Shown piece by piece: positions 1 to 7,361 of a DNA stretch of 30,299 nucleotides. Numbering within the stretch: the first letter of the stretch is position 1; every line of letters begins with the position of its first letter. Location: contig CAYLNK010000043.1 in the NCBI GenBank assembly GCA_964384675.1, forward strand, positions 1 to 30,299, in the 5' to 3' direction. Made by a program: the position numbers and the translations under genes. Source of the DNA: CAYLNK01 sp964384675. GTDB taxonomy: Bacteria; Acidobacteriota; Thermoanaerobaculia; UBA5066. The notes under the pieces are model-generated. The model had not been told where the DNA came from. It did no database searches and worked only from the letters and a program-made list of their open reading frames with translations.

Positions 1-873
1 GACATCGTCGACGGGCACGCCGGCCCGGGCCGCATCGGCGGCGATTCCACGGCCGCGCTCATCCGGAAGGCGCGCGAGGACGACTCGGTGAAGGCGGTCG
101 TGCTCCGCGTGGACAGCGGCGGCGGCAGCGCGTTCGCCTCCGAGGTGATCCGCCGCGAGTGCCAGCTGGTGCGGGACGCGAAGAAGCCCGTCGTCGTCTC
201 GATGGGCTCCGTCGCCGCCTCAGGCGGCTACTGGATCTCCACCTCCGCGGACGAGATCTGGGCGAGCCCCGACACGATCACCGGCTCTATCGGGATCTTC
301 GGGATGTTCCCCACCTTCGAGAAGCCGCTCGCGAAGTACCTGGGGATGCACGTCGACGGCGTGGGCACGACGCCGTGGGCCGGAACGCTGCGCGTGGACC
401 GGGAGCTGCCGCCGCGCGCCGGCAAGGCGATCCAATCCATGATCGACCACGGCTACGAGGAGTTCCTGGCGCGCGTCGCCAAGGCGCGAAAAATGAGCCG
501 CGACGAGGTCGACAAGATCGCGCGCGGCCGGGTCTGGAGCGGAGCCGACGCGAAGGAGCGGGGGCTCGTCGACCGGCTCGGCACCCTCGAGGAGGCGATC
601 GCCTCGGCGGCGGCACGGGCGAAGCTGCCGAAGGGGTACCGGGTGACGTACGTGGAGCAGGCGCGGTCGCTGAAGGAGAAGCTCCTCGCCAGCCTCTCGA
701 GCCGGGCCGCGCGACTTACCTCGGCCTTCGGGTACGAGCTGGCGCCCGCCGCGGAGGCGCCCCGCGGCCCCGTGGCGGACGCCCTGGGCGCCGTCGCCAC
801 CGAGCTCGACCGGCTCTCCGCCTGGAACGACCCGAAGGGGCTCTACGCCCACTGCCTCTGTGGCGTGGAGTAG
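1..873 (+). CDS. sppA: Signal peptide peptidase SppA (protease IV), 3' part
   Basis: The reading frame is open from base 1 to the TAG at 871-873, so the 5' part lies outside the window. The 290 visible residues are the C-terminal S49 peptidase domain of the long SppA type. The stretch VDSGGG is followed by SMGSVAASGGYWIS, whose ASGGYWIS block carries the serine nucleophile in this family, and then by the TGSIGIFG block. In long SppA enzymes the partner lysine sits in the N-terminal half, which is not visible here. The enzyme is membrane-bound and degrades cleaved signal peptides. The tail after about residue 215 is variable. It converges on the kinase gene at 886 with 12 bp between the stop codons and no visible terminator. 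Confidence 0.9.
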   Translation, partial: DIVDGHAGPGRIGGDSTAALIRKAREDDSVKAVVLRVDSGGGSAFASEVIRRECQLVRDAKKPVVVSMGSVAASGGYWISTSADEIWASPDTITGSIGIFGMFPTFEKPLAKYLGMHVDGVGTTPWAGTLRVDRELPPRAGKAIQSMIDHGYEEFLARVAKARKMSRDEVDKIARGRVWSGADAKERGLVDRLGTLEEAIASAAARAKLPKGYRVTYVEQARSLKEKLLASLSSRAARLTSAFGYELAPAAEAPRGPVADALGAVATELDRLSAWNDPKGLYAHCLCGVE

Positions 874-885
874 CCGCCGCAGCCG

Positions 886-3036
886 TCAGCCCGCTCGAGC
901 GACGAGAGCCTCGAACGCGGGGTCCCCGCGCAACGGGTCGAGGTCCGGGTCGTTCGCCACCCAGTCCCGCGACAGACCGCCCTGGCCGACCGCGGTCTCG
1001 AGGCAGGCGAGCGCTTCCGCCCGCTTGCCGAGCGTGACGTACACGCAGCCGGCGTTGTACGCGATGATCGCCTCCTCCGGGTCGATGGCGAGCGCCCGCG
1101 CGACCCACTCCGACGCGCGCTCCGGCTCGCCCAGCTCTCCCAGCACCGAGGCGCCCATCGTGAGAGCGCGGGTGTCGTCGGGGTGGGAGCGGATCCGCTT
1201 CTTGACCGCCTCGATGCACTCCAGGTCGGCGCGGCGCGCCTTCTCCGTCTCGCCCATCCGGCGGAAGCACATCCCGAGCAGGTACCACGAGTCGTACGCC
1301 TCGGGGACGAGGCCGACGGCCTCCTGGAAGTGCGCGGCGGCCTCCGGGATGCGCCCCTCGGAGAAGCAGACGCGGCCGTAGATGTAGTGGGCCGTGTAGA
1401 GGCGCGGGTCGAGCTCGATCGCCCGCTTCAGGTGGCCCTCGGCGTCCTGGAACCTCCGCTGCTGGAACAGGGCGAGGCCGCGCGAGGCGTGCGCGTCCGA
1501 GAGGTCGGGCCCCAGCTCCAGCGCCCGCGCGCTCGCCAGGTCGGCCGCGGCCACGGCCTCCGGGCCCTTGTTGAAGTAGAGGCTCAGGAACGACTGGCAG
1601 TCGGCCACTCCGGCATAGGCTCGCGCGTAGCCCGGGTCGAGCTCGATGACCCTCGAGAACGTCTGCAGAGCGATCTCGAACGCCTTGCGGCGGTGCTGGT
1701 GGAAGAACTGCCTCCCCTGGAGGTAGAGCGCGTACGACTCGGCGGCGGAGGAGGAGCGCTCCGAGGACGAGGCCTGCCGCTTCTCGACGAGCGTCACCTT
1801 CAGCGCCTCGGCGATCCGCTCGGCGATCTCGTCCTCGATGGCGAAGATGTCCCTCATCTCGCGGTCGTACCGCTCGTACCAGAGGCGGTAGCCGTTCTCG
1901 ACGCTCACCAGCTCCACGGAGACGCGCAGCCGGTCGCCGGACCGCCTCACGCTTCCCTCCAGGATGGCGCCGACGTTCAGGCGGGCGCCGATCTCGCGGA
2001 CGTCCCCGCCCTGCCGCTTGTACTGGAACGAGGAGGTCCGCGAGGCGACGTACAGCTCCGGGATCCGGCTCAGCTCGCGGAGGATCTCCTCGGCGATCCC
2101 GTCGCACAGGTACTCCTGGTCCTGACCGGGGCTCATGTCCGCGAACGGCAGGACCGCGATCGACGAGACCGCCGCCACGGGCGGCCGGCGGAGGGTGATC
2201 GCCGACGTGTCGAGCGCCGACTGCACCTCGAGGAGGTCCCGCACCAGGGCGTCGACCCGCTCGTACCGGAACCGAGGCTCCTTCGCGAGCGCCCTGGCGA
2301 GGATCGCGTCCACGCGCGGCGGGATCCCGCGGGCGGCGCGGGACGCGGCCTCGGGCTGCGCCTCGAGGATGGAGGCGATGACGGCCGCCATGCTCTCGCC
2401 GCGGAACGGGAGCCGCCCCGTCAGCATCTCGTACAGCACGACGCCGAGCGCCCAGATGTCCGTCCTCTGATCGACCGGCTCGCCGCGCAGCTGCTCGGGA
2501 GACATGTAGGCCGGCGTCCCGAGGACCGAGCCGTGGTCGGTGGCCCGGGGGTCGCCCACGATCTTCGCGATCCCGAAATCGAGGATCTTCACGGTGTCGC
2601 CGCGGGTCAGCATCAGGTTCGCGGGCTTGACGTCCCGGTGGACGATCAGCTCCTCGTGCGCGGCGGCCAGACCGCGTCCCGCCTGGGCCGCGATCTGGAG
2701 GGCGCGGGCGGGAGCGAGGGGGCCGCGGACCAGGACGCGGTCGAGCGTCTCCCCCTGGTAGAACGCCATCGCGATGAAGACGTCGCCTTCGGGGCTCTCG
2801 TCGACCTCGAAGATCGTGCAGATGTTCGGATGGTCCAGCGACGACGCGGCCTGCGCCTCGCGGAGGATCCGCTGCCGGAGGGCCGGGTCGGCGAGGGGAC
2901 GCAGGAACTTCAGCGCGACGTGGCGTCCGAGCCGCAGGTCCGTGGCCCTGTAGACGTCGCCCATCCCTCCCGAGCCGAGCAGCTCCTCGACCTGGTAGTG
3001 GGAGATCCTCCGTCCCGTCTCGACCGCCAGCGGCAT
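886..3036 (-). CDS. Ser/Thr protein kinase with TolB-like region and TPR repeats
   Basis: A 716-residue Hanks-type kinase. The glycine loop GSGGMGDVY is at 21-29, the ATP lysine K43 in VALKF, HRDVKPAN at 133-140 with catalytic D135, DFG at 153-155 and GTPAYMSPEQ in the activation segment. The kinase domain ends near 275. A region starting SSIAVLPFADMSP (about 305-430) is the TolB/FlgO-like segment often attached to such kinases, and the rest (about 455-716) is TPR-like helical repeats. No membrane helix is evident, so it is probably cytosolic. ATG at 3036 follows GGGAGG by about 8 bases. A much longer open frame upstream runs through the antisense of the acyltransferase and is not real. It is the last gene of the lipid run, 35 bp after the GNAT-like gene. 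Targets are unknown; regulation of the lipid genes is inference. Confidence 0.9.
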   Translation of the reverse strand: MPLAVETGRRISHYQVEELLGSGGMGDVYRATDLRLGRHVALKFLRPLADPALRQRILREAQAASSLDHPNICTIFEVDESPEGDVFIAMAFYQGETLDRVLVRGPLAPARALQIAAQAGRGLAAAHEELIVHRDVKPANLMLTRGDTVKILDFGIAKIVGDPRATDHGSVLGTPAYMSPEQLRGEPVDQRTDIWALGVVLYEMLTGRLPFRGESMAAVIASILEAQPEAASRAARGIPPRVDAILARALAKEPRFRYERVDALVRDLLEVQSALDTSAITLRRPPVAAVSSIAVLPFADMSPGQDQEYLCDGIAEEILRELSRIPELYVASRTSSFQYKRQGGDVREIGARLNVGAILEGSVRRSGDRLRVSVELVSVENGYRLWYERYDREMRDIFAIEDEIAERIAEALKVTLVEKRQASSSERSSSAAESYALYLQGRQFFHQHRRKAFEIALQTFSRVIELDPGYARAYAGVADCQSFLSLYFNKGPEAVAAADLASARALELGPDLSDAHASRGLALFQQRRFQDAEGHLKRAIELDPRLYTAHYIYGRVCFSEGRIPEAAAHFQEAVGLVPEAYDSWYLLGMCFRRMGETEKARRADLECIEAVKKRIRSHPDDTRALTMGASVLGELGEPERASEWVARALAIDPEEAIIAYNAGCVYVTLGKRAEALACLETAVGQGGLSRDWVANDPDLDPLRGDPAFEALVARAG

Positions 3037-3071
3037 GGCGCGGCCTCCCGTGGTGCGGGCTCGAGTCGATT

Positions 3072-4211
3072 CTAGTCCGGCGCGCGCGCGCCGAGGTCCT
3101 TCGCGAAGACGCGGTACCGCTTCGTCACCGTGCCCCCGAGCCGCTCCATCTCGGCCCGGACGAGGTGGTTCCCCTCGAGCTCGAGATGGCTGTCGACGGT
3201 CTCGAATCCCGCGGCGATCGCCGAGCGCAGGAGCGCCGTCATCGCCGCCACGTCGAGCCCACGGCCGCGGATGTCGGCTCGCGCGCCGCCCACCAGGAGG
3301 TCGAGCTGCCGGCTCCGCCGCGCGGCGCCGAGCACGTGGAGGAGACCGAACGGGAAGAGCCGGCCCCGCGCCCGGCGAAGTCCCGGGTCGACGTTGGGCA
3401 TCGCGATCAGGAAGCCGGCGAGCGAGCCGTCGCGCGTGACCAGCTTGACGAAGCGCGGGTCCAGGAGCGGCCAGAAACGGCGCACGAGGTCCTCCCGCTC
3501 GACGTCGTCGAGCGGGACGTACCCGTGGAGGCCGTCGAAGGTCGCGTCCATCAGATCGAGGATCGGCCTCACGTACGGCTTCAGCTCGCGCCGGCTCCGG
3601 GGCTCGACCAGCCGGCAGCCGCCGCGCGCGAGGACGCGGGCGGCGATCCTCTCGTACGCCTCCGGGAGGCCGCGGTCGAGCCGGAGGCCGTAGACGACGT
3701 AGTCGACCTCCTTCTCGTAGCCGCACGCCGCGACCAGGCCCGGGAGCGACGGGAGGTTCGCGTACGTGGCGAGCGTCGGCTCGCGCTCGAAGCCCTCCAT
3801 CTGCAGACCCTCCGGATCCTGGTCGGTGAAGCCCATCGGCCCGACGACCCGGTCGAGGTCCAGGGCCCGGGCCCATCCCTCGACGTACCCGAGGAGCGCG
3901 GCGGCGACCTCGAGGTCGTCCCCGCACTCGATCCACCCGAAGCGCGCGACCCGTGCCCCGTGGTGCTCGTCGAACCGGCCGTCGGCGATCCCCGCGATCC
4001 GTCCGACCGGAACGCCGTCGCGCCACGCCAGGACGAGCGTCACCCGAGCGTGCCGGAAAGACGGGTTCCCCTCCGGACGCAGCCGGTCCCGCTCCTCGGC
4101 GAGGAGCGGCGGCACCCAGCGCGGGTCGGCCCGGTGCACGTCGTACGGCACGCGCAGGAAGCGGCCGAGGTCGGCCGCGCCGCGCACCTCCGTCGTCGAG
4201 AGCCGCGTCAA
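3072..4211 (-). CDS. GNAT/YghO-like acyltransferase, candidate ceramide-forming N-acyltransferase
   Basis: A 379-residue soluble protein resembling the E. coli YghO family. An N-terminal region contains YDVHRADPRWVPPLLAEE and a conserved-looking FTDQDPEGL block (GPMGFTDQDPEGL), followed by a GNAT-like C-terminal half that ends in ELEGNHLVRAEMERLGG. I chose the TTG at 4211: it overlaps the radical SAM stop as TTGA and has GGAGGAG about 5 bases upstream. No ATG exists near this point in frame. Family members of this GNAT-like type are found beside serine palmitoyltransferases, and a GNAT-type enzyme has been proposed as the bacterial ceramide synthase in Caulobacter. From context I infer N-acylation of the sphingoid base. 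The substrate cannot be read from sequence, and a plain N-acetyltransferase remains possible. Confidence 0.8.
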   Translation of the reverse strand: MTRLSTTEVRGAADLGRFLRVPYDVHRADPRWVPPLLAEERDRLRPEGNPSFRHARVTLVLAWRDGVPVGRIAGIADGRFDEHHGARVARFGWIECGDDLEVAAALLGYVEGWARALDLDRVVGPMGFTDQDPEGLQMEGFEREPTLATYANLPSLPGLVAACGYEKEVDYVVYGLRLDRGLPEAYERIAARVLARGGCRLVEPRSRRELKPYVRPILDLMDATFDGLHGYVPLDDVEREDLVRRFWPLLDPRFVKLVTRDGSLAGFLIAMPNVDPGLRRARGRLFPFGLLHVLGAARRSRQLDLLVGGARADIRGRGLDVAAMTALLRSAIAAGFETVDSHLELEGNHLVRAEMERLGGTVTKRYRVFAKDLGARAPD

Positions 4212-5437
4212 GCCGCTCCTCCGCCGCGCGGTACCATCGAGACCGGCCCGCCGAACAGCTGGTACTCCTCGAGCCGGCACGCCGGGACGAGCCGCTCCTG
4301 CCAGAACGTCCGGTTCGGACAGCCGTCGCACGTGTCCATCTCGCCGTTCGGCAGCACGTCCACCGGCTGGACCACGGACAGGCTCTGGACGTAGAGCCGC
4401 CGGAGGAGCGTGCCGGGATTCCGGACCACCGCCGCTGCGTAACGCGCCAGGGCCTTCCGCAGCGTGGCGTCGAACGGTGCGAGGAGGAACGCGAGCCGGC
4501 CACGCCGGTTCTGGGCCGGGTCGGTGTAGGCGAGATAGCAGCCGCGCACGGCGTGCGAGACGTTCTGGGCCAGCTCCATCGTCCGCGCGCCGAGGCTGCC
4601 GTACGAGCGGTCCGCCGTGCACAGGTGCGAGCCGACCACCCACTTCAGCGCGTGCGGGTGGACCGTGCCGCCGAGGAAGCCGGACAGCTCGAAGTCGGGC
4701 AGGACCGACCGCACCTGCGCGTAGATCTCCTCCGTGGTGAGGTTCCGGTCGTGGCGGTCGGTGAGGTACGGGGTCTTCGAGAAGTCGACCTCGCGTCCGC
4801 CGACCTGGTACGTGTAGGGACCGTCCCGCTCGGCCATGCGCACGCAGATCAGGGTGAGCACCTGGACCTTGTCCGGATGCCGGGTCGCCCACCGCACGAT
4901 CGACGGCACCGCCTCGAGCGTGTCCGGGAAGATCGTCGTGTTGAAGGCGCAGGTGAGGCCGCCCTCGCGCTGGACCAGGCTTGCGAGCTCCTCCCGCAGG
5001 GCGTTCAGCTCCGCCTCGCCCTTCCCGAGCCAGCCGGGCCGCCGCTGGTGGCTGTCGACGTGGAACGTCACGCCGTGGAGCCCCGCCGCCTTCAGCTCGT
5101 GGAGGCGGGCGCGATCGAGGCCCACCCCGTTCGTGATCACCACCGCCTTCCGCCCGCGCGACCTCACCAGGGCGACGACGTCGGCGAGCCCCGGGTACGT
5201 GAGCGGCTCACCGCCGGCGATCAGCACCGCGTCGCAGCGCCGGAGCCGCAGCATCGCGTCGAGCTCGTGCTCGACCTGCGTCAGCGGCTTCTCGCTGCGC
5301 GGGTCGTTCGTGGCGAAGCAGGCGTCGCAGGTGATGTTGCACTTCCGGGTCGGCTCGAGCCACGTCATCGCGTTGTCGGCCGCGGTCCACGGCAGGCGGA
5401 AGAGCCGGCCGGCGTCGAGGACGTCGGACTGGGTCAT
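4208..5437 (-). CDS. Radical SAM enzyme with SPASM-like C-terminal cysteines, unknown substrate
   Basis: A 409-residue radical SAM protein. The [4Fe-4S]-SAM motif CNITCDAC places cysteines at 33, 37 and 40. The SAM-binding GGEP is at 75-78, followed by a beta strand ending in ITNG. C-terminal cysteines at 370, 373 and 387 (CDGCPN...PAC) look like a SPASM/Twitch-type auxiliary cluster site, and a further HLCTAD cysteine lies near the middle. The start ATG overlaps the stop of the PAP2-like gene as ATGA and follows GGGGAGGTG. The neighbours on both sides are lipid genes, so a lipid substrate is likely by context, for example C-H functionalisation or chain coupling. I cannot assign it to HpnH, tetraether synthase (Tes) or another named lipid family from reading alone. 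Confidence 0.85.
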   Translation of the reverse strand: MTQSDVLDAGRLFRLPWTAADNAMTWLEPTRKCNITCDACFATNDPRSEKPLTQVEHELDAMLRLRRCDAVLIAGGEPLTYPGLADVVALVRSRGRKAVVITNGVGLDRARLHELKAAGLHGVTFHVDSHQRRPGWLGKGEAELNALREELASLVQREGGLTCAFNTTIFPDTLEAVPSIVRWATRHPDKVQVLTLICVRMAERDGPYTYQVGGREVDFSKTPYLTDRHDRNLTTEEIYAQVRSVLPDFELSGFLGGTVHPHALKWVVGSHLCTADRSYGSLGARTMELAQNVSHAVRGCYLAYTDPAQNRRGRLAFLLAPFDATLRKALARYAAAVVRNPGTLLRRLYVQSLSVVQPVDVLPNGEMDTCDGCPNRTFWQERLVPACRLEEYQLFGGPVSMVPRGGGAA

Positions 5438-6042
5438 GGCACACCTCCCCGCCGCCAGGCGGCGAACGTCGTCCCGGCGAGGAGGCCCCCGGCGAGGACG
5501 TCGAGCACGAAGTGCTCCTTGAGCGTGAGCGTGGAGAGGGAGACCAGCGCGACCACCGCCGCGTGCCCCGCCCGGGATGCCGCCGAAGGGAAGACGGCCC
5601 CCGAGAGGAGCGCCGTGAACGTCACGAGCGCCACGTGCATCGACGGCAGGCAGACGAACGGGTCGTAGCTGACGGACTCGTGGAAGAAGCGCTGAACGGA
5701 GGAGCCGTCGACCGGCCACGGCGAGCGCGCGGGGAGGAGCAGCTGCACGAGCCCGCCCACGACGATCATGGTGACGAACGCCCCGACGGCGCGCCGCGCG
5801 GCCGCGTGGGGGAGCTTCGCGATGCCGAGCGCACCCAGGACGACGACGTACGGGACCGCCGCGTAGTAGACGAGCCACGACGCTCCGACGTACGGGATCC
5901 AGGAGTCGACGGCCGTCGAGAGGTCGTGGAACGCACCGGGGGGGCGCCGTCCGTTCAGCACGTTGACGAGCCGGTAGACCGCGAAATGGAGGGCGACGAC
6001 CGGCAGGACCCAGCCGGAGCGCGCCGGGAGCGCGGAGCTCAC
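5434..6042 (-). CDS. PAP2/AUR1-like membrane phosphatase or phosphotransferase
   Basis: A 202-residue membrane protein with about six hydrophobic segments. It carries the second and third PAP2 motifs: PSMH at 133-136 (H136) and KEHFVLD with H177 and D181. The first motif of classical lipid phosphatases (KxxxxxxRP) is not evident. That pattern, with LPSMHVAL and HxxxD, is typical of the PAP2_3/AUR1 group, which includes inositol phosphorylceramide synthases. The GTG start overlaps the stop of the serine palmitoyltransferase-like gene as GTGA, so the two are probably coupled. Placement directly after the sphingoid base enzyme suggests transfer of a phospho head group to ceramide, or removal of phosphate from a sphingoid phosphate. 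This assignment is inference. Confidence 0.82.
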   Translation of the reverse strand: MSSALPARSGWVLPVVALHFAVYRLVNVLNGRRPPGAFHDLSTAVDSWIPYVGASWLVYYAAVPYVVVLGALGIAKLPHAAARRAVGAFVTMIVVGGLVQLLLPARSPWPVDGSSVQRFFHESVSYDPFVCLPSMHVALVTFTALLSGAVFPSAASRAGHAAVVALVSLSTLTLKEHFVLDVLAGGLLAGTTFAAWRRGGVP

Positions 6043-7361
6043 GGGGACCCTCTGCCGGCGCCGCGCTGCAGCTTCGCCCTCACCTTCAGGAAGCCGGCGA
6101 GCGCTCGCTCGAGGTGCGCGTCCGTGTGGGTCGCCATGTAGCTCGTCCGGAGGATCGAGCGGCCCTTCCTCACCGCGGGCGGCACGGCCACGTTCGTGTA
6201 GATGCCGGCGCCGAGGAGGACGTGCCACGCCTGCATCGCCCGGTAGTCGTCGCCCACCACGATCGGCACGATCGGGGTCTCGCTCGCGCCGGTGTCGTAG
6301 CCCATCAGCCGCAGCTCGCGCCGCATCGTCCCGGCGACCTCGTTCACGCGCGCCACGCGCCACGGCTCCTCACGGAGCACCGCGAGCGCGGCGAGGGCTG
6401 CCGCGGTGCTGGCCGGAGGCAGGCTGGCGCTGAACATGAACGAGCGACCGAAGTGCTGGATCCAGTGGATCACCTCGCGGGGACCGGCGACGAACCCGCC
6501 GGTCGAGGCGAGGGACTTGCTGAACGTCCCGACCAGGACGTCGACGCCGTCCTGGCAGGAGAGCTCCGCGGCCGATCCGCGGCCCCCGCCGAGGACGCCG
6601 AGGCCGTGCGCGTCGTCCACCATCAGGCGCGCGCCGCGCTCCCGGCAGAGGCGGACGATCCCGGGGAGCGCCGCGACGTCGCCTTCCATGCTGTAGACGC
6701 CGTCCACGACCACGAGCTTCCCCCGGCTCCCCGCGAGGGCCGAGAGGGTGGACTCGAGCGAGAGGAGGTCGTTGTGCCGGAACGGCCGTGTGACGCAGCC
6801 GCGCATCCCCTTCGCCAGGCTCAGCCCGTCGCGCACGCTGGCGTGGCACTCGCGATCGGCGATCGCCACGTCGTGCCGCCCGAGCAGGGCCGAGAGGACA
6901 CCCACGTTCGCCTGGTACCCCGACGCGAAGACCAGCGCGCGCTCGGTCCCGAGATAGTCCGCGAGCGCCTCCTCGAGCTCCTCGTGGAGCGGCAGCGTGC
7001 CGTTCAGGAAGCGCGAGCCGGTGCACCCCGTGCCGTAGGCCCGCGTCGCCCGCACGGCAGCCTCCACCACGCGCGGGTCCGTCGTGAGGCCCAGGTAGTT
7101 GTTCGAGCCGAGCATCACCAGGCGCCGTCCGCCCACGGTGGCCTCCGGCCCTTCGGACCGGTCGATCGGCACGAAGTACGGGTAGAGCCCGAGCGCCTGC
7201 GCCATCCGCGGGCTCGTCCGGTAGCCGAGCCGCCGCGCGAGCTCCGGCGTGCGGTGGAAGCGCAGGCAGCGCTCGAAGAGGTCGCCGGACGGCGGACCCG
7301 TCCGGGGTGCGCGTGAGGAGACCTCCACGGCCTCCTCGAGATCAGTCGTCGACCCAGCCAT
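6039..7361 (-). CDS. spt: Serine palmitoyltransferase-like alpha-oxoamine synthase
   Basis: A 440-residue fold-type I PLP enzyme of the alpha-oxoamine synthase family. Visible marks are GSNNYLGL near 85-92, the substrate block GTGCTGSRFLNGT at 110-122, H173 in ECHAS (ring stacking on PLP), DDAHGLGVLG with D250 and H252, and the Schiff-base lysine K282 in GTFSKSLAS. A roughly 60-residue N-terminal extension before the core and the absence of any biotin gene nearby favour serine palmitoyltransferase (L-serine + acyl thioester to 3-oxosphinganine) over BioF. KBL is less likely because no threonine dehydrogenase is adjacent. The ATG at 7361 lies 20 bp inside the preceding gene and has a weak ribosome site. 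A GTG at residue 12 is an alternative but has a GGAGG only two bases away. Confidence 0.85.
   Translation of the reverse strand: MAGSTTDLEEAVEVSSRAPRTGPPSGDLFERCLRFHRTPELARRLGYRTSPRMAQALGLYPYFVPIDRSEGPEATVGGRRLVMLGSNNYLGLTTDPRVVEAAVRATRAYGTGCTGSRFLNGTLPLHEELEEALADYLGTERALVFASGYQANVGVLSALLGRHDVAIADRECHASVRDGLSLAKGMRGCVTRPFRHNDLLSLESTLSALAGSRGKLVVVDGVYSMEGDVAALPGIVRLCRERGARLMVDDAHGLGVLGGGRGSAAELSCQDGVDVLVGTFSKSLASTGGFVAGPREVIHWIQHFGRSFMFSASLPPASTAAALAALAVLREEPWRVARVNEVAGTMRRELRLMGYDTGASETPIVPIVVGDDYRAMQAWHVLLGAGIYTNVAVPPAVRKGRSILRTSYMATHTDAHLERALAGFLKVRAKLQRGAGRGSP

Noticed and set aside
1183..3075. 630-codon plus-strand frame opposite the kinase
   Set aside because: It is the antisense of a well-supported kinase gene. 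Long stop-free antisense frames are expected at this GC content, and the product has no recognisable domain.
3037..4503. Long in-frame extension upstream of the Ser/Thr kinase
   Set aside because: It runs through the acyltransferase gene in another frame, with Arg/Pro/Gly-rich nonsense. The kinase has a good ATG with GGGAGG at 3036.
4208..5437. Assignment of the radical SAM enzyme as HpnH or tetraether synthase
   Set aside because: It has the common radical SAM core but I could not see family-specific features of either. No hopanoid or archaeal-lipid genes are adjacent.
6039..7361. Assignment of the PLP enzyme as BioF or 2-amino-3-ketobutyrate ligase
   Set aside because: No biotin or threonine genes are adjacent, and the neighbours are lipid-type enzymes. 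The family itself cannot be fully separated without a phylogeny.
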